DNA of 64,000 nucleotides from Catenulispora rubra (GTDB lineage Bacteria > Actinomycetota > Actinomycetes > Streptomycetales > Catenulisporaceae), in NCBI RefSeq assembly GCF_015356825.1, contig NZ_JAACYW010000017.1:16843-80842 (forward strand), in the 5' to 3' direction. The notes under the pieces are model-generated. The model did not search any database and had not been told where the DNA came from. It saw only the letters and a program-made list of their open reading frames with translations. Of the stretch, positions 49,430 through 60,925 are shown piece by piece. The position numbers and the translations under genes are program-made. Positions within the stretch are counted from its first letter, which is position 1, and each line of letters begins with the position of its first letter.

Positions 49430-52400
49430 TGGCCGAGTCGAACGATGCTGTCGTTGAGGCGTTGCGCGCGTCTCTGAAAGAGAACGAACGCCTGCGCAGA
49501 GCGAATGCCGACCTGTCCGCGCTTTCTGAGAGCTCCCGCGAGCCGATCGCGATCGTCGGCATGAGCTGCCGCTTTCCCGGCGGCGTGCGCTCGCCGGAGG
49601 ATCTGTGGGAGCTGCTGCTCGCCGAGCGCGACGCGATCTCCGGCTTCCCGGAGAACCGCGGCTGGGATGTCGAGGAGCTGTACGCGCCGGAGCCGGGCGC
49701 CCACGGCAAGACCTATGTGCGCGAGGGCGGCTTCCTGCACGACGCCGACGAGTTCGATCCGGCCTTCTTCGAGATCAGCCCGCGTGAGGCGACGGCCCTG
49801 GATCCGCAGCAGCGGCTGCTGCTGGAGACGTCGTGGGAGGCCATCGAGCGGGCCGGGATCGATCCGACGACGCTGCGCGGCAGCCGCACGGGCGTCTTCG
49901 TGGGCATCGCACACCAGGACTACGGGCTTCGGCTCCATGAGGCGCCGGAAGCGTTGGAGGGCTACCTGGGGACGGGTACCTCGACCGCGATCGCCTCCGG
50001 GCGCGTCTCCTATGTACTGGGTCTGGAGGGTCCGGCCGTCACGGTGGACACGGCGTGCTCCTCCTCGCTGGTGACCATGCACCTGGCGGCCCGCGCGCTG
50101 CGCGTCGGCGAGTGTTCGCTGGCCCTGGCCGGCGGTGTGACGGTGATGTCCCGGCCGGACGTGTTCGTCGAGTTCAGCCGGCAGCGCGGGCTGGCGCCGG
50201 ACGCCCGGTGCAAGCCGTTCGCGAACGCCGCCGACGGTACGAGCTGGGGCGAGGGCGCGGGCCTGGTGCTGCTGGAACGCCTGTCGGACGCGCGCGCCAA
50301 CGGGCACCAGGTGCTGGCGCTCCTGCGGGGCTCGGCGGTCAACCAGGACGGCGCCAGCAACGGCCTGACCGCCCCCAACGGCCCCTCGCAGCAGCGCGTC
50401 ATCCGCAGGGCCCTGACCGACGCGCGGCTGTCGGCGGCCGAGGTGGACGTCGTCGAGGCGCACGGCACCGGGACCACGCTCGGCGACCCGATTGAGGCGC
50501 AGGCACTGATCGCCGCCTACGGCCGGGAGCGGCCGGCGGACCGGCCGCTGTGGGTGGGCGCGATCAAGTCCAACATCGGCCACCCGCAGTGCGCCGCGGG
50601 CGTGGCGGGCGTCATCAAGATGGTCATGGCCATGCGGCACGCCACCCTGCCCAGGACGCTGCACCTGGACGCGCCGACACCGCACGTGGACTGGACGGCC
50701 GGCGCGGTGCGGCTGCTCGGGCAGGCGCGGGACTGGCCGCGGACCGACGACCGGCCGCGGCGGGCCGGGGTGTCGTCGTTCGGGGTGAGCGGCACTAACG
50801 CGCATGTGATTTTGGAGGAGGCTCCTGACCAGACGGCGCCGATGCTTTCCGAGCCGGCGATTGTGGACGAGGCGTCGGGGCGGTCCGGCAGGCCGGTGCC
50901 CTGGCTGGTGTCGGCGCGGTCGGGGGACTCCCTGCGCGGGCAGGCGGCCGGGCTGGCGAGGCTGGCCGCCGATCCCGCAACGGATCTCGCCGACGTCGGA
51001 TGGTCCCTGGCGTCGGGCCGGGCCCGGCTCGAACACCGTGCGGTGGTGCTGGGGCACGACCGGGACGAGGTGGCGGCCGCGCTGGCGTCGTTGCGCGACG
51101 GCGAGGAGTCTGCCGCGGTGGTGCGCGGTGTCGCCGGCCGGCTCGGGGACTCCGTCTTCCTGTTCCCGGGGCAGGGAACGCGGTGGGTCGGCCTGGCGCG
51201 GCAGTTGTACGACGAGTTCCCGGTCTTCGCGCGGAGCCTCGACGAGGTCTGCGAAAGCTTCGACGCCCACCTGCCCTTCGCACTGAAGCCGCTGCTTCTG
51301 GCCGACGAGCTCGCGGACGGCGACCGCGAGCGGACCGACATCGCCCAGCCGGCGCTGTTCGCGCTCCAGGTCGGCCTGTACCGGCTGGTGACGCACTACG
51401 GTCCGCAGCCGGATTGCTTGATCGGCCACTCCATCGGCGAGATCGCGGCCTGTCACGTGTCCGGGGTCATCGATCTTGAATCGGCCACCCGGCTCGTGTC
51501 CATGCGGGGCCGGCTCATGCAGGGGATCGATGAGCCGGGCGCGATGCTGGCGGTGCGGGCCTCGGAACGGGACATGACCGCTGTGCTTGAGCCCTACAAA
51601 CGGGTCGGCCTGGCCGCCGTCAACGGCCCGGAGTCGGTGGTGGTCTCCGGCGCGCGTGAGGAGATCGTCGACTTGTTGGAACGGCTGGTCGCCGACGGCA
51701 CCTCGGCGACCCTGCTCAAGGTCGGCCACGCCTTCCACTCCCCGCTCATGGACCCGATCCTGGACGATTTCGCGGCCTCGGTCGGCAGCCTTCAGGCCGG
51801 GGGGATGGCGATCCCGATCATCTCGACGCTGCTCGGTCGACCGGCCACGGCCGAGGAACTGACCTCCGTCGAGCACTGGGTGAACCACCTGCGCGAACCG
51901 GTGCGCTTCTTCGACGCGCTCGAGTCGGCGCGCGCCGACGGGGCGCAGGTCTTCCTCGAAGTGGGTCCGGGATCGACGCTGGCGAGCATCGCCACGGAGT
52001 CCTTCGCGGCTGCCGGCGTGGACGGCGTGCAGGTGGTGTCGGCTTCGCGCAGGGACCGCCCGGCGGCCGACGCTCTGCTCGGCGCGCTGGCCCGACTGCA
52101 CGTCGCGGGCGTGTCAGTGGACTGGCCCGCGTTCTTCCCGGCGGCCCGACGGGTCGCCCTGCCGACGTATCCGTTCCGGCGGCAGCGGTTCTGGCTGGAC
52201 TCCTCAGCGCGCCGGGGCGGTGCCGACGTGGCCTCGGCGGGTCTGGCGGCTTCGGAGCACCCGCTGCTGGGCGCCGTGGTCGACCACCCCGACACCGACG
52301 CCGTGGTGTTCACGGGCCTGTGGTCCGTGCGGACGCACGGCTGGCTGGCCGATCACGCCGTGTTCGGTGCGGTCGTCGTCCCGGCGACCGCCTACCTTGA

Positions 52401-55400
52401 CCTGGCGCTGTGGGCTGGCGAGTTTGTCGGATGCAGCGGTGTCGAAGAGCTCTCCCTGGCGGTTCCCCTGATCCTTCCGGACTCTGGCGATGTGCAGGTG
52501 CGGGTCGTGCTTGGTGCGCCGGATGAGGCGGGACGGCGAACACTGGAGGTGTACTCGCGGCCTGGCCAGGATGGCCCTGCGGTGGGCGGCTGGATCCGGC
52601 ACGCGTCGGGAAGCCTCTCGCCGAGCGCACCGGATGAGCCGAGCGCACCTAGGGCGACCGTGCTGATCGATGACGCGCGACCGCTGGCCGCCTGGCCTCC
52701 GGCCGGAGCCGAACAGCTCGACATCGACGGCTTCTACGACTCTCTCGCTGACAAGGGCTTCGTCTACGGTCCGGGTTTCCGCGGACTGCGGGAAGCCTGG
52801 CGCGATGGCGACGAGCTGTACGCGCTGGCCGCTTTGCCGCCGGTCGAGGACAGTCCGACGGTCGATCGGTTCGCGCTGCATCCGGCGCTGATCGACGCGA
52901 TGCTGCACGCGGTGGCGTTCAGCGGCGTCGTCGGCGCGGACGGCCGGGCGTGGATGCCGTTCTCGTGGTCGGGGGTGCGGCTGACGGGGCGCGGCGCGGG
53001 GAGTGTGCGGGCCCGGATCACCCCGGTCGGCGAAGGCGTCGTGGCGGTGGCGATCGCCGACGAACACGGCCGCGAGATCGCCGAGATCAAGGCCTTGACG
53101 TTCCGGCCGGCCAGTGCCGCGCAGGTGCGCTCGGCGCGCGGTGGACATGAACGATCCCTGTTCGAGGTGCAGTGGCGGCCGTTTCAGGGTGGCGGCCAGG
53201 AACTCCGCGCCGGGGAGTGGGGAGTTGTCGGCAAGCCCGACGGTCTGGCCTCCCGGGTCAGCGCGGCTGGCGATGGGACTGTGCCGGTGTACGGGTCCGT
53301 GGGCGAACTCCTCGCGGGCACCGCACCCCGGCTCGTCGTCCTGTGCCTGGACGACTTCGCTACCGCCGCTCCCGACACGCTCACCGAGGTCGGCGACGCG
53401 GACACCCGGGTTCTGAGCTGGGTCCAGCGCTTCCTCGCCGAGGACCGGCTGGCCGCATCCACCCTGGTGGTTCTCACCCGGCTTGCCCTCGATACCGGGG
53501 GAGAGGAACGCGTCGAGAGCCTTGCCGGCGCGTCGGTATGGGGCCTGATCCGCTCGGCGCAGACCGAGCATCCCGGCCGGTTCCGGCTCCTGGACATCGA
53601 CGATCAGGACGCGTCCGTGGCCCGGGTGCCTGAAGCGCTGGCCAGCGGCGAGGCCCAGCTGGCGGTGCGCGCCGGCGAGTGCTTCGTGCCCCGGATGATG
53701 CCGGCCGAAGCCGTGGCATCCCGGATCGAGCCTCCGGCCGCCGGCGCCTACCGGCTGGGCATCCCGGACAAGGGCACCCTGGAGAACCTGACTTGGGTCG
53801 CCTGCCCCGAGGTGGACGCTCCGCTGGAGAGCGGGCAGGTGCGCATCGCCGTGCAGGCCGCCGGGCTCAACTTCCGGGACGTCACGATCGCCCTGGGCCT
53901 GGTGGACCGGACGGCCTTCGACACCGGCATCGGCAGCGAGGGGTCCGGAACGGTCCTGGAGGTCGGGCCCGGCGTCACCGGGCTCGTGCCGGGCGACCGG
54001 GTGATGGGTGCTTTCACCGGCGCCTTCGGTCGCGTGGCGGTGGCCGATCACCGGATGCTGCATCCGGTCCCCGACGGCTGGAGCCACGCCGAGGCGGCAT
54101 CCGTGCCGACCGCCTTCCTCACCGCCTACTACGCGCTCTTCCGCGCGACGCGTCTGGAGAAGGGTCAACGGATCCTGATCCACGCCGCGGCCAGCGGCGT
54201 CGGGATGGCCGCCGTGCAACTGGCGAAGCATGTCGGCGCCGAGGTCTACGCGACCGCCAGCCCGGCGAAGTGGCCGGTCCTGCGCGGTCTCGGGCTGGAC
54301 GACGGGCATCTGGCGTCCTCGCGGGATCTGGGCTTCGCGGCCACGTTCCTGGACGCCACCGACGGCCACGGCGTCGACGTCGTGCTGAACTCCCTCGCGC
54401 ACGACTACGTCGACGCCTCGCTCGGGCTGCTTGCCGAGGGCGGCGACTTCATCGAGATGGGCAAGACGGACATCCGCGACGCCGACCGGGTGGCCGCCGA
54501 TCACCCGGGAGTCCGGTACCAGGCCTTCGACCTCTTCGAGGCGGGCCCGGACGCGCTCCGTGAGCTGTTCGCCGAGCTGATGGAGCTGTTCGCGGACGGC
54601 CGGGTGCACCTGAACCCGATCACGATCCGGGACGTCGCCGACGCCCGCGCGGCGTTCCGTGAGATGAGCCGGGGCCGGCACGTCGGCAAGCTCGTCCTCG
54701 AAGTCGGCGGACGCTTCGGCGGCGGGTCCGTGCTGGTCACCGGTGGAACCGGCGCGGTGGGTTCGCTGGTGGCGCGGCACCTCGTCGCAGAGCACGGAGT
54801 ACGTTCTCTGATATTGGCGAGCCGCCGTGGGGCGGCCGCCGAGGGCGCCGCGCAGCTCGTGGCGGACCTGGAGGCGGCGGGCGCGGCCGTGCACGTGGCG
54901 GCCTGCGACGTGGGCGACCGGGACGCCGTGGCCGCGCTGCTCGCGGACCTGCCGGGCCGGTGGCCGCTGACGGCGGTCGTGCACGCGGCCGGCGAGGTGG
55001 CCGACGGCATGATCGAGTCGCAGACTGCTGAGAGCCTGGAACACGCGCTGCGGGCCAAGGTCGGCGGCGCGATCCATCTCCACGAGCTGACCCGCGATCG
55101 CCACCTGTCGGCGTTCGTCCTGTTCTCGGCGCTCGCCGGCACCCTCGGCGGTGCGGGCCAAGCGAACTACGCGGCGGCGAACGCGTTCCTGGACGGCCTG
55201 GCGGCCCGCCGCCGGGCCGCCGGTCGGGCTGGCACATCGCTGTGCTGGGGCTGGTGGGAGCAACCCGGCGGCATGAGCGCGCGGCTGAGCGCGCCCGATC
55301 AGGCGCGGATCCGGCGCCTCGGCGTCGGCGCGATGCCCGGACCCGAGGCCCTGGCCCTGTTCGACGCGGCGTGTGCGCTCGGCAAGCCGGTGCTCGTCCC

Positions 55401-55944
55401 GGCCCGGCTGGATCTGTCCGTGCTCCGCGGCCGGACCGGCGACGAGGTGCCGCCGCTCCTGCGCGATCTGGCCGAACTCGCCGACCGCGGCCGTCCGCGC
55501 GCGGCGGCGGCCCCGACCGACCGCGTCGGCGACCTGCCCGCCCGGCTCTCCGGGCTGGCCCCGGCGGAGGCGGAGGCGGTCGCGCTGGAGTGGATCCGGG
55601 AACAGACCGCCATCGTGCTCGGACACTCCTCCAGCGCCTCGGTCGAGGCCGACCAGGCGTTCTACCAGCTCGGGTTCGACTCGCTGACCTCGGTCGAACT
55701 CGGCAACCGGCTCGCGACCTCAACGGGACTGCACCTGCCGTCCACGCTGGTCTTCAGCTATCCGACACCGCGTGAGCTGGGCCTGCACGTCCTGGACCTG
55801 TTGCGTCCGCAGGCCGGAGGCGGCTCGGAGCAGGACGTGCCGATCACCGAGCGGGCGGCTGTCTCCGAGACCGGCGCGCAGGAACTCGCGGACCTCGACC
55901 TGGACGCGTTGGTCGATCTGGCTCTCGACGAGAAGGGCAACTGA
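49429..55944 (+). CDS. Type I PKS C: module 6, KS-AT(malonyl)-DH-ER-KR-ACP
   Basis: Single-module PKS of 2171 residues. N-terminal docking coil ~1-32 ([19 protein letters not shown]). KS ~38-468 ([12 protein letters not shown]). AT ~575-885 with GHSIGE and HAFH (malonyl); its first motif is GQGTR, not the usual GQGSQ. DH ~938-1225 with a good [11 protein letters not shown] and [12 protein letters not shown] ~1438-1755 ([11 protein letters not shown]). KR ~1766-1950: NADPH motif TGGTGAVG, Tyr and Asn (NYAAAN) are intact, but the catalytic Ser of FSS is Ala1901 (codon 55129-55131, reading FSALAG) and LDDG is VADG. ACP ~2035-2120 (GFDSLTSV). C-terminal docking [22 protein letters not shown] overlaps the PKS B stop, with GGAGG just upstream. 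If KR6 is dead, the DH and ER would have nothing to act on and the unit would stay a ketone. Confidence 0.96.
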   Translation: MAESNDAVVEALRASLKENERLRRANADLSALSESSREPIAIVGMSCRFPGGVRSPEDLWELLLAERDAISGFPENRGWDVEELYAPEPGAHGKTYVREGGFLHDADEFDPAFFEISPREATALDPQQRLLLETSWEAIERAGIDPTTLRGSRTGVFVGIAHQDYGLRLHEAPEALEGYLGTGTSTAIASGRVSYVLGLEGPAVTVDTACSSSLVTMHLAARALRVGECSLALAGGVTVMSRPDVFVEFSRQRGLAPDARCKPFANAADGTSWGEGAGLVLLERLSDARANGHQVLALLRGSAVNQDGASNGLTAPNGPSQQRVIRRALTDARLSAAEVDVVEAHGTGTTLGDPIEAQALIAAYGRERPADRPLWVGAIKSNIGHPQCAAGVAGVIKMVMAMRHATLPRTLHLDAPTPHVDWTAGAVRLLGQARDWPRTDDRPRRAGVSSFGVSGTNAHVILEEAPDQTAPMLSEPAIVDEASGRSGRPVPWLVSARSGDSLRGQAAGLARLAADPATDLADVGWSLASGRARLEHRAVVLGHDRDEVAAALASLRDGEESAAVVRGVAGRLGDSVFLFPGQGTRWVGLARQLYDEFPVFARSLDEVCESFDAHLPFALKPLLLADELADGDRERTDIAQPALFALQVGLYRLVTHYGPQPDCLIGHSIGEIAACHVSGVIDLESATRLVSMRGRLMQGIDEPGAMLAVRASERDMTAVLEPYKRVGLAAVNGPESVVVSGAREEIVDLLERLVADGTSATLLKVGHAFHSPLMDPILDDFAASVGSLQAGGMAIPIISTLLGRPATAEELTSVEHWVNHLREPVRFFDALESARADGAQVFLEVGPGSTLASIATESFAAAGVDGVQVVSASRRDRPAADALLGALARLHVAGVSVDWPAFFPAARRVALPTYPFRRQRFWLDSSARRGGADVASAGLAASEHPLLGAVVDHPDTDAVVFTGLWSVRTHGWLADHAVFGAVVVPATAYLDLALWAGEFVGCSGVEELSLAVPLILPDSGDVQVRVVLGAPDEAGRRTLEVYSRPGQDGPAVGGWIRHASGSLSPSAPDEPSAPRATVLIDDARPLAAWPPAGAEQLDIDGFYDSLADKGFVYGPGFRGLREAWRDGDELYALAALPPVEDSPTVDRFALHPALIDAMLHAVAFSGVVGADGRAWMPFSWSGVRLTGRGAGSVRARITPVGEGVVAVAIADEHGREIAEIKALTFRPASAAQVRSARGGHERSLFEVQWRPFQGGGQELRAGEWGVVGKPDGLASRVSAAGDGTVPVYGSVGELLAGTAPRLVVLCLDDFATAAPDTLTEVGDADTRVLSWVQRFLAEDRLAASTLVVLTRLALDTGGEERVESLAGASVWGLIRSAQTEHPGRFRLLDIDDQDASVARVPEALASGEAQLAVRAGECFVPRMMPAEAVASRIEPPAAGAYRLGIPDKGTLENLTWVACPEVDAPLESGQVRIAVQAAGLNFRDVTIALGLVDRTAFDTGIGSEGSGTVLEVGPGVTGLVPGDRVMGAFTGAFGRVAVADHRMLHPVPDGWSHAEAASVPTAFLTAYYALFRATRLEKGQRILIHAAASGVGMAAVQLAKHVGAEVYATASPAKWPVLRGLGLDDGHLASSRDLGFAATFLDATDGHGVDVVLNSLAHDYVDASLGLLAEGGDFIEMGKTDIRDADRVAADHPGVRYQAFDLFEAGPDALRELFAELMELFADGRVHLNPITIRDVADARAAFREMSRGRHVGKLVLEVGGRFGGGSVLVTGGTGAVGSLVARHLVAEHGVRSLILASRRGAAAEGAAQLVADLEAAGAAVHVAACDVGDRDAVAALLADLPGRWPLTAVVHAAGEVADGMIESQTAESLEHALRAKVGGAIHLHELTRDRHLSAFVLFSALAGTLGGAGQANYAAANAFLDGLAARRRAAGRAGTSLCWGWWEQPGGMSARLSAPDQARIRRLGVGAMPGPEALALFDAACALGKPVLVPARLDLSVLRGRTGDEVPPLLRDLAELADRGRPRAAAAPTDRVGDLPARLSGLAPAEAEAVALEWIREQTAIVLGHSSSASVEADQAFYQLGFDSLTSVELGNRLATSTGLHLPSTLVFSYPTPRELGLHVLDLLRPQAGGGSEQDVPITERAAVSETGAQELADLDLDALVDLALDEKGN

Positions 55945-55945
55945 C

Positions 55946-58900
55946 ATGGACCGATCCGCGGATGGCGCGGCGGGCGGCGCGGCGGGCGGCGGGAGCCGGG
56001 TCGAACAGGCGCTTCGCACGCTGCTGGAGGAGCGTGACCGGCTCCGGCGGGAGAACGAGGCGCTGAAGGCCGGGCACGGCGAGCCGATCGCCGTGGTCGC
56101 CATGGCCTGCCGCTTCCCGGGCGGCGTGGAGTCGCCCGAGGAGCTGTGGGACGCCGTCCGCGAGGGCCGGGACCTGGTTCAGGAGTTCCCGGCCGACCGC
56201 GGCTGGCCGGACGTGTTCGATGCGGACCCTGACACCCTCGGCACCTCGTACGTGCGGCACGGAGGCTTCCTGGCGGACGTGGCCGGGTTCGACGCGGACT
56301 TCTTCGGCATCAGCCCGCGCGAGGCGCTGGCGATGGACCCGCAGCAGCGGCTGCTGCTGGAGACGTCGTGGGAGGTGTTCGAGCGCGCGGGCATCGTTCC
56401 CGGCGACCTGCGCGACGCCGAGGTCGGTGTGTTCTCCGGCGTCAGTTCGCCGGAGTACGGGCTGCGCTTCCTGGAGATCCGGCACGAGCTGGAGGGTCAC
56501 CTGTCCTTCGGCAGTGCCCTGAGCGTCGCCGCCGGCCGGGTGGCCTACCAGCTGGGGCTCACCGGGCCGGCGCTGACCGTGGACACCGCGTGTTCGTCGT
56601 CGTTGGTGGCCCTGCATTTGGCGGTGCGGTCGCTGCGCTCGGGGGAGTGCGCGCTGGCGCTCGCCGGCGGGGCTGCGGTGATGTCGACGCCTGCGGCGTT
56701 CGTCTCGTTCTCCAGGCAGCGCGGCCTGTCCGCCGACGGCCGGTGCAAGGCCTTCGCCGACACCGCCGACGGGACCGGATGGGCCGAGGGGGTCGGCGTG
56801 CTGCTGCTGGAGCGTCTGTCCGACGCGCGCCGTGCGGGCCATCCGGTACTGGCCGTGCTCCGCGGGTCGGCCGTGAACCAGGACGGCGCCAGCAACGGGC
56901 TGACCGCCCCCAGCGGCCGCGCCCAGAAGCAGGTGATCCGCAAGGCGCTGGCCGACGCCGGGGTGAGCGCGGCCGGGGTGGACCTGGTCGAGGCGCACGG
57001 CACCGGAACCGTGCTGGGAGACCCGATCGAGGCCGACGCGCTGCTGGCGACTTACGGGCAGGGCCGGGCCGAGGGCAGGCCCCTGTGGCTGGGGTCCTTG
57101 AAGTCGAACCTCGGCCACGCTCAGGCCGCGGCCGGGGTCGCCGGGGTCATCAAGGCCGTGCTGGCCGTCCGGCACGGGTTCCTGCCGAAGACCCTGCACG
57201 TCCAGACCGCCTCGCGGCACGTGGACTGGTCCTCCGGTGCGGTCGAACTGCTGGTGGAGGGGCGGGAGTGGCCTGCGGCGGACGGCCCGCGGCGGGCCGG
57301 GGTGTCGTCGTTCGGGTTCAGCGGGACCAACGCGCACGTCGTGCTGGAGCAGGCGCCGGCGGATCAGGACGCTGACCTGGACGCGCCGCAGGTTGCCGAG
57401 ACCGAGCCGGTCGCGGCCGGGCTGGTGCCGTGGGTGGTGTCGGCCAAGAAGGCCTCGGCCCTGCGGCGGCAGGCGGACCGGCTGCGGGCCTTCGTCGCCG
57501 CCGATCCGGACGCCGACCTCGGCGACATCGGCTTCTCGCTGGTCTCCAGCCGGACCGCCTTCGGCCATCGGGCGGTGGTGCTCGGCCGGGACCGGGACGA
57601 GTTGCTCGGCGGCCTGGCCGCGCTCGGTGACGGGACCGAGGCCGCCGGGGTGGTGCGCGGGATCGCCGGGCCGCTCGGCGGCGTGGTCTTCGTGTTCCCG
57701 GGTCAGGGGTCGCAGTGGGTCGGCATGGGACGGCAGTTGTCGGAGGCCTTCCCGGTCTTCGCCGCCGCTCTCGACGAATGCGCGGCCGCGTTGGCCGAGT
57801 GGGTCGACTGGTCGCTGCTGGACGTGCTGCACGGGGTGCCGGGGGCGGCTTCGCTGGACCGGGTGGACGTCGTCCAGCCGGCCCTGTTCGCCGTGATGGT
57901 GTCCATGGCCGCCCTGTGGCGTTCCTGGGGTGTGGAACCGGCGGCGGTCGTCGGGCACAGCCAGGGGGAGATCGCCGCCGCGTACGTGTGCGGCGCGCTG
58001 TCGCTGCGCGATGCCGCCCGGACCGTGGCGCTGCGCAGCAAGGCCCTGGTGAAGCTGATCGGGCTCGGCACGATGGCCTCGGTCGTGGCGTCCGCGGAGC
58101 ACGTGGCGGCGCGTCTGGCGCCGTGGGGCGAGCGGCTGAGCGTCGCCGTGGTCAACGGACCCCGCTCGGTCGTGGTCTCCGGGGAGCCGTACGCGATCGA
58201 GGAGTTCGTCGAGAAGATGACCGCCGAGGGTACCCAGGCCCGTCGGATCTCAGTGGACTACGCCTCCCATTCGCACCAGGTGAGCCGGGTCCGCGATCAG
58301 GTACTCGACTCCTTGGCCGGTCTGAACCCGAGGACATCGAAGCTGCCCTTCTACTCGACCCGGCACGGCGCGGTGATCGACACCGCGGGGCTGGACGGCA
58401 CCTACTGGTACGACAACTTGCGGGAGAAGGTGCTCTTCGAGCCCTGCGTCCGGCGGTTGGCGGACGACGGCTTCCGGGTCTTCGCCGAGATGAGCCCGCA
58501 TCCCGTGCTGGCCGTCCCGGTGCAGGAGATCGTCGAGGAGCTTCCCGACGCGGTGGTGCTCTCCTCGGGGCGTCGGGACCGCGGCGAGGTGGAGTCGGTG
58601 CTCGGGTCGCTGGCCCAGCTGTACGTGCGGGGCGGGACGGTGGACTTCAGTGCCCTGTTCGGGGCGGCTCGGCGGGTGGACCTGCCGACGTACGCGTTCC
58701 AGCGGCGGCAGTACTGGCTGCGCTCGCCGGACCGAACGACATCTGCGGCGCAGTCGTTGGCGGCGGCGCCTGGGGAGGACGACGAGCCGGTCGTGCTGCC
58801 GGGCCTGGTCGCGGGCCTGTCGGAGGACGAGGCCGCGGCGCTGGTGCTGGAGCACGTGCTCGGCACGGTCGCGGTCGTGCTCGGCCAGCCCGACGGCGGC

Positions 58901-59095
58901 AGCGTCGATCCCGACCAGGAGTTCAAGGAGCTGGGATTCGACTCGCTGCTCGCGGTCGAGCTGTCGAAGCGGCTGACCGCGATGACCGACATCAAGTTCA
59001 GGCCGAGTCTGGCGCTGAAGCACCCGACGCCGCGCCTCGCCGCCGGGTACATCGCGGCGGCTCTTCGCGGCCGCCCGGAAGGGGAAACGGAGTGA
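55946..59095 (+). CDS. Type I PKS D: terminal module 7, KS-AT-ACP without thioesterase
   Basis: Last module, 1049 residues. Docking coil ~18-42 ([19 protein letters not shown]). KS ~46-470 (DTACSSS). AT ~580-872 with GHSQGE and YASH, methylmalonyl-like, though its middle ([15 protein letters not shown]) is unlike AT2-4 and methoxymalonyl cannot be excluded. ACP ~956-1040 (GFDSLLAV). It has no reducing domain, no thioesterase and only ~10 residues after the ACP, so no docking helix to a further PKS; it is the likely end of the line. The beta-keto group stays. ATG at 55946 is 1 nt after the PKS C stop, with GAGAAGGG upstream. Release must be spontaneous (for example lactonisation) or use a separate protein. 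Confidence 0.95.
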   Translation: MDRSADGAAGGAAGGGSRVEQALRTLLEERDRLRRENEALKAGHGEPIAVVAMACRFPGGVESPEELWDAVREGRDLVQEFPADRGWPDVFDADPDTLGTSYVRHGGFLADVAGFDADFFGISPREALAMDPQQRLLLETSWEVFERAGIVPGDLRDAEVGVFSGVSSPEYGLRFLEIRHELEGHLSFGSALSVAAGRVAYQLGLTGPALTVDTACSSSLVALHLAVRSLRSGECALALAGGAAVMSTPAAFVSFSRQRGLSADGRCKAFADTADGTGWAEGVGVLLLERLSDARRAGHPVLAVLRGSAVNQDGASNGLTAPSGRAQKQVIRKALADAGVSAAGVDLVEAHGTGTVLGDPIEADALLATYGQGRAEGRPLWLGSLKSNLGHAQAAAGVAGVIKAVLAVRHGFLPKTLHVQTASRHVDWSSGAVELLVEGREWPAADGPRRAGVSSFGFSGTNAHVVLEQAPADQDADLDAPQVAETEPVAAGLVPWVVSAKKASALRRQADRLRAFVAADPDADLGDIGFSLVSSRTAFGHRAVVLGRDRDELLGGLAALGDGTEAAGVVRGIAGPLGGVVFVFPGQGSQWVGMGRQLSEAFPVFAAALDECAAALAEWVDWSLLDVLHGVPGAASLDRVDVVQPALFAVMVSMAALWRSWGVEPAAVVGHSQGEIAAAYVCGALSLRDAARTVALRSKALVKLIGLGTMASVVASAEHVAARLAPWGERLSVAVVNGPRSVVVSGEPYAIEEFVEKMTAEGTQARRISVDYASHSHQVSRVRDQVLDSLAGLNPRTSKLPFYSTRHGAVIDTAGLDGTYWYDNLREKVLFEPCVRRLADDGFRVFAEMSPHPVLAVPVQEIVEELPDAVVLSSGRRDRGEVESVLGSLAQLYVRGGTVDFSALFGAARRVDLPTYAFQRRQYWLRSPDRTTSAAQSLAAAPGEDDEPVVLPGLVAGLSEDEAAALVLEHVLGTVAVVLGQPDGGSVDPDQEFKELGFDSLLAVELSKRLTAMTDIKFRPSLALKHPTPRLAAGYIAAALRGRPEGETE

Positions 59096-59097
59096 TC

Positions 59098-59946
59098 ATG
59101 CAAACGCCTTCGGCCGCCGTGTTCGGCGCGGGAGTCATGGGCATCGGGATCGCCACGCTGCTGGTCGGCCGGGGTATCCCGGTCACGCTGGTGGACGTGG
59201 ACCCGGAGCGCCGGGACTCGGCGCGCCGGCGGCTGCGCGACGAGCTGCGGCTCGCCCGGATGACCGGGGCTCTGCCGCGCGGCGGGCCGACCGGCGAGCT
59301 GCTGATCGCCGACTCGGTCGGGGCCGCCGCGGGGGCGGCCTGGGTGATCGAGGCGGTGAGCGAGGACCCTGAGCTCAAGGCCCGGCTGCACGAGGAGATC
59401 GCGGCGGCGGTCGCGCCCGGGACGCCGCGGATCACCAACACCTCCTCGATCCCGGTCGACGAGCTGGCCGCCCGGGTGCCCGATCCGCAGGACCTGGTCG
59501 GCGTGCACTTCATGAACCCGCCGTACCTGATCGGCACGTTCGAGGTGATCCGCGGGAAGCAGACCGGCGAGCGGGCCATGGCGGCGGTGCGGGACCTGCT
59601 GGCGGCGCTGGACCGCGCGGGCATCGTGGTCGGAGACGGCCCGGGCTTCGTCACCAGCCGGTTGTTGCACCGCATGATCAACGACGCGGCCAACGTGGTC
59701 GAGGAGGGCCGGGCCGGCGTCGAGGACGTGGACGCGCTGATGACCGGCTGCCTCGGGCACCGGACCGGACCGCTGCGCACCGCGGACCTGATCGGGATCG
59801 ACAACCTCGTCGACTCGCTGACGGTGCTGTACGAGCGCACCGGCGATCCCGGCTGCCGTCCCAGCCCCCTGCTGCTGCGCAAGGTCGCCGAGGGCGACCA
59901 CGGACGCAAGAGCGGCCGTGGCTTCTACGAGTACGGGACCCGCTGA
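59098..59946 (+). CDS. fkbK: 3-hydroxyacyl dehydrogenase-like enzyme of methoxymalonyl-ACP synthesis
   Basis: NAD-dependent dehydrogenase of 282 residues, FkbK type. In the methoxymalonyl-ACP pathway it oxidises the C3 hydroxyl of glyceryl-ACP. N-terminal Rossmann motif [13 protein letters not shown] and the acidic VDVDPER; catalytic Ser/His region [13 protein letters not shown] and [11 protein letters not shown]-terminal helical domain [14 protein letters not shown] and [12 protein letters not shown] typical of 3-hydroxyacyl-CoA dehydrogenases. The substrate assignment rests on the neighbours (OMT, ACP, acyl-CoA dehydrogenase-like, FkbH). The start is ATG at 59098 with ACGGAG upstream; GTG at 59092, overlapping the PKS D stop, is equally possible and adds two residues. 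Its stop overlaps the next ATG (TGATG). Confidence 0.9.
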   Translation: MQTPSAAVFGAGVMGIGIATLLVGRGIPVTLVDVDPERRDSARRRLRDELRLARMTGALPRGGPTGELLIADSVGAAAGAAWVIEAVSEDPELKARLHEEIAAAVAPGTPRITNTSSIPVDELAARVPDPQDLVGVHFMNPPYLIGTFEVIRGKQTGERAMAAVRDLLAALDRAGIVVGDGPGFVTSRLLHRMINDAANVVEEGRAGVEDVDALMTGCLGHRTGPLRTADLIGIDNLVDSLTVLYERTGDPGCRPSPLLLRKVAEGDHGRKSGRGFYEYGTR

Positions 59947-60635
59947 TGGCCGGCCAGGTGGAGCTGAGCGAGGGCCTGCTCGACTACGTGCGGTCGGTGT
60001 CGCTGCGGGACGACGGGATTCTGCGCGATCTGGTCGCCGAGACGGCCCTGATGCCCGCGCTCAGCGCGATGGTGACGTCGCCGGAGGAGGGGCAGCTGCT
60101 GGGCCTGCTGGTCGGGCTGACCGGTGCCGTCCGGGTGTTGGAGATCGGCACGTTCACCGGCTACAGCGCGCTGTGCATGGCGCGGGCGCTGCCGCCCGGC
60201 GGGCGGATCATCACCTGCGACATCAGCGAGCGCTGGACCCGGGTCGCGCGGCGGTACTGGGAGCGCGCCGGGGTGTCGGACCGGATCGAGCTGCGGCTCG
60301 GGGACGCCGCGGCGACCCTGGCCGGGCTGCTGGACGAGTGCGGACCGGAGACGTTCGACCTGGTCTTCGTCGATGCCGACAAGACCGGTTACGCCGGGTA
60401 CTACGAGCAGGCGCTGACGCATCTGCGGCCCGGCGGGCTGGTGGTGCTCGACAACACGCTGTTCTTCGGGCGGGTCGCGGACCCCGCGGCCGACGATCCG
60501 GAGACCGAGGCCGTCCGCGCGCTCAACGCCTCGCTGTACGACGACAAGAGGGTCGACCTGTCCATGCTCGTGATGGCGGACGGGATCACGTTGGCCCGCA
60601 AAAGGAATCCGAGTGGAGAAGGGGCGGTTCTGTGA
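59946..60635 (+). CDS. fkbG: O-methyltransferase of methoxymalonyl-ACP synthesis
   Basis: SAM-dependent methyltransferase of 229 residues, similar to caffeoyl-CoA/catechol O-methyltransferases (methyltransferase family 3). It methylates the C2 hydroxyl of the ACP-bound unit. SAM motif [14 protein letters not shown], the acidic TCDISERW, and the metal-binding region [16 protein letters not shown] followed by [13 protein letters not shown]. It belongs to the five-gene set, between the dehydrogenase (1-base overlap) and the ACP (GTGA overlap at 60632-60635). Hydroxylation-linked methylation of the polyketide itself is an alternative, less likely given the set. Confidence 0.92.
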   Translation: MAGQVELSEGLLDYVRSVSLRDDGILRDLVAETALMPALSAMVTSPEEGQLLGLLVGLTGAVRVLEIGTFTGYSALCMARALPPGGRIITCDISERWTRVARRYWERAGVSDRIELRLGDAAATLAGLLDECGPETFDLVFVDADKTGYAGYYEQALTHLRPGGLVVLDNTLFFGRVADPAADDPETEAVRALNASLYDDKRVDLSMLVMADGITLARKRNPSGEGAVL

Positions 60636-60925
60636 CGGACGCGGCGACCACGGCATCGGTGGAGAAGATCGATCAGGTAAAGCAGATCGAGCGGCAGATC
60701 AGCGAGTTCCTGGAGGCGAGGACGAAGGCCGCCTGGGAGCCGGAGGCGGACTTGTTCGCCTCCGGGGTGGTGTCCTCGCTGTTCGCGATGGAGCTGGTGG
60801 TGTTCGTGGAGGGGACGTTCGACGTCGAGGTGGAGGGTGCCGACCTGGCGATGGACAACTTCCGGACGGTGCGGGCGATGAGCTCGCTGGTGACGCGGCT
60901 GCGCGGGGCCGGTGCAGATGCCTGA
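60632..60925 (+). CDS. fkbJ: Discrete acyl carrier protein (FkbJ type)
   Basis: A 97-residue ACP that holds the glyceryl, then methoxymalonyl, unit. The carrier helix reads [17 protein letters not shown]: the phosphopantetheine Ser follows Val rather than the usual Asp, as in ACPs of this pathway (the SSLFAMELV pattern). Helix III ends in [15 protein letters not shown] start overlaps the methyltransferase stop; the stop lies inside the next gene. It would be activated by the phosphopantetheinyl transferase at 9307-9993 or another in the genome, and it must dock with the AT that takes methoxymalonyl, probably AT5. Confidence 0.92.
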   Translation: MTDAATTASVEKIDQVKQIERQISEFLEARTKAAWEPEADLFASGVVSSLFAMELVVFVEGTFDVEVEGADLAMDNFRTVRAMSSLVTRLRGAGADA

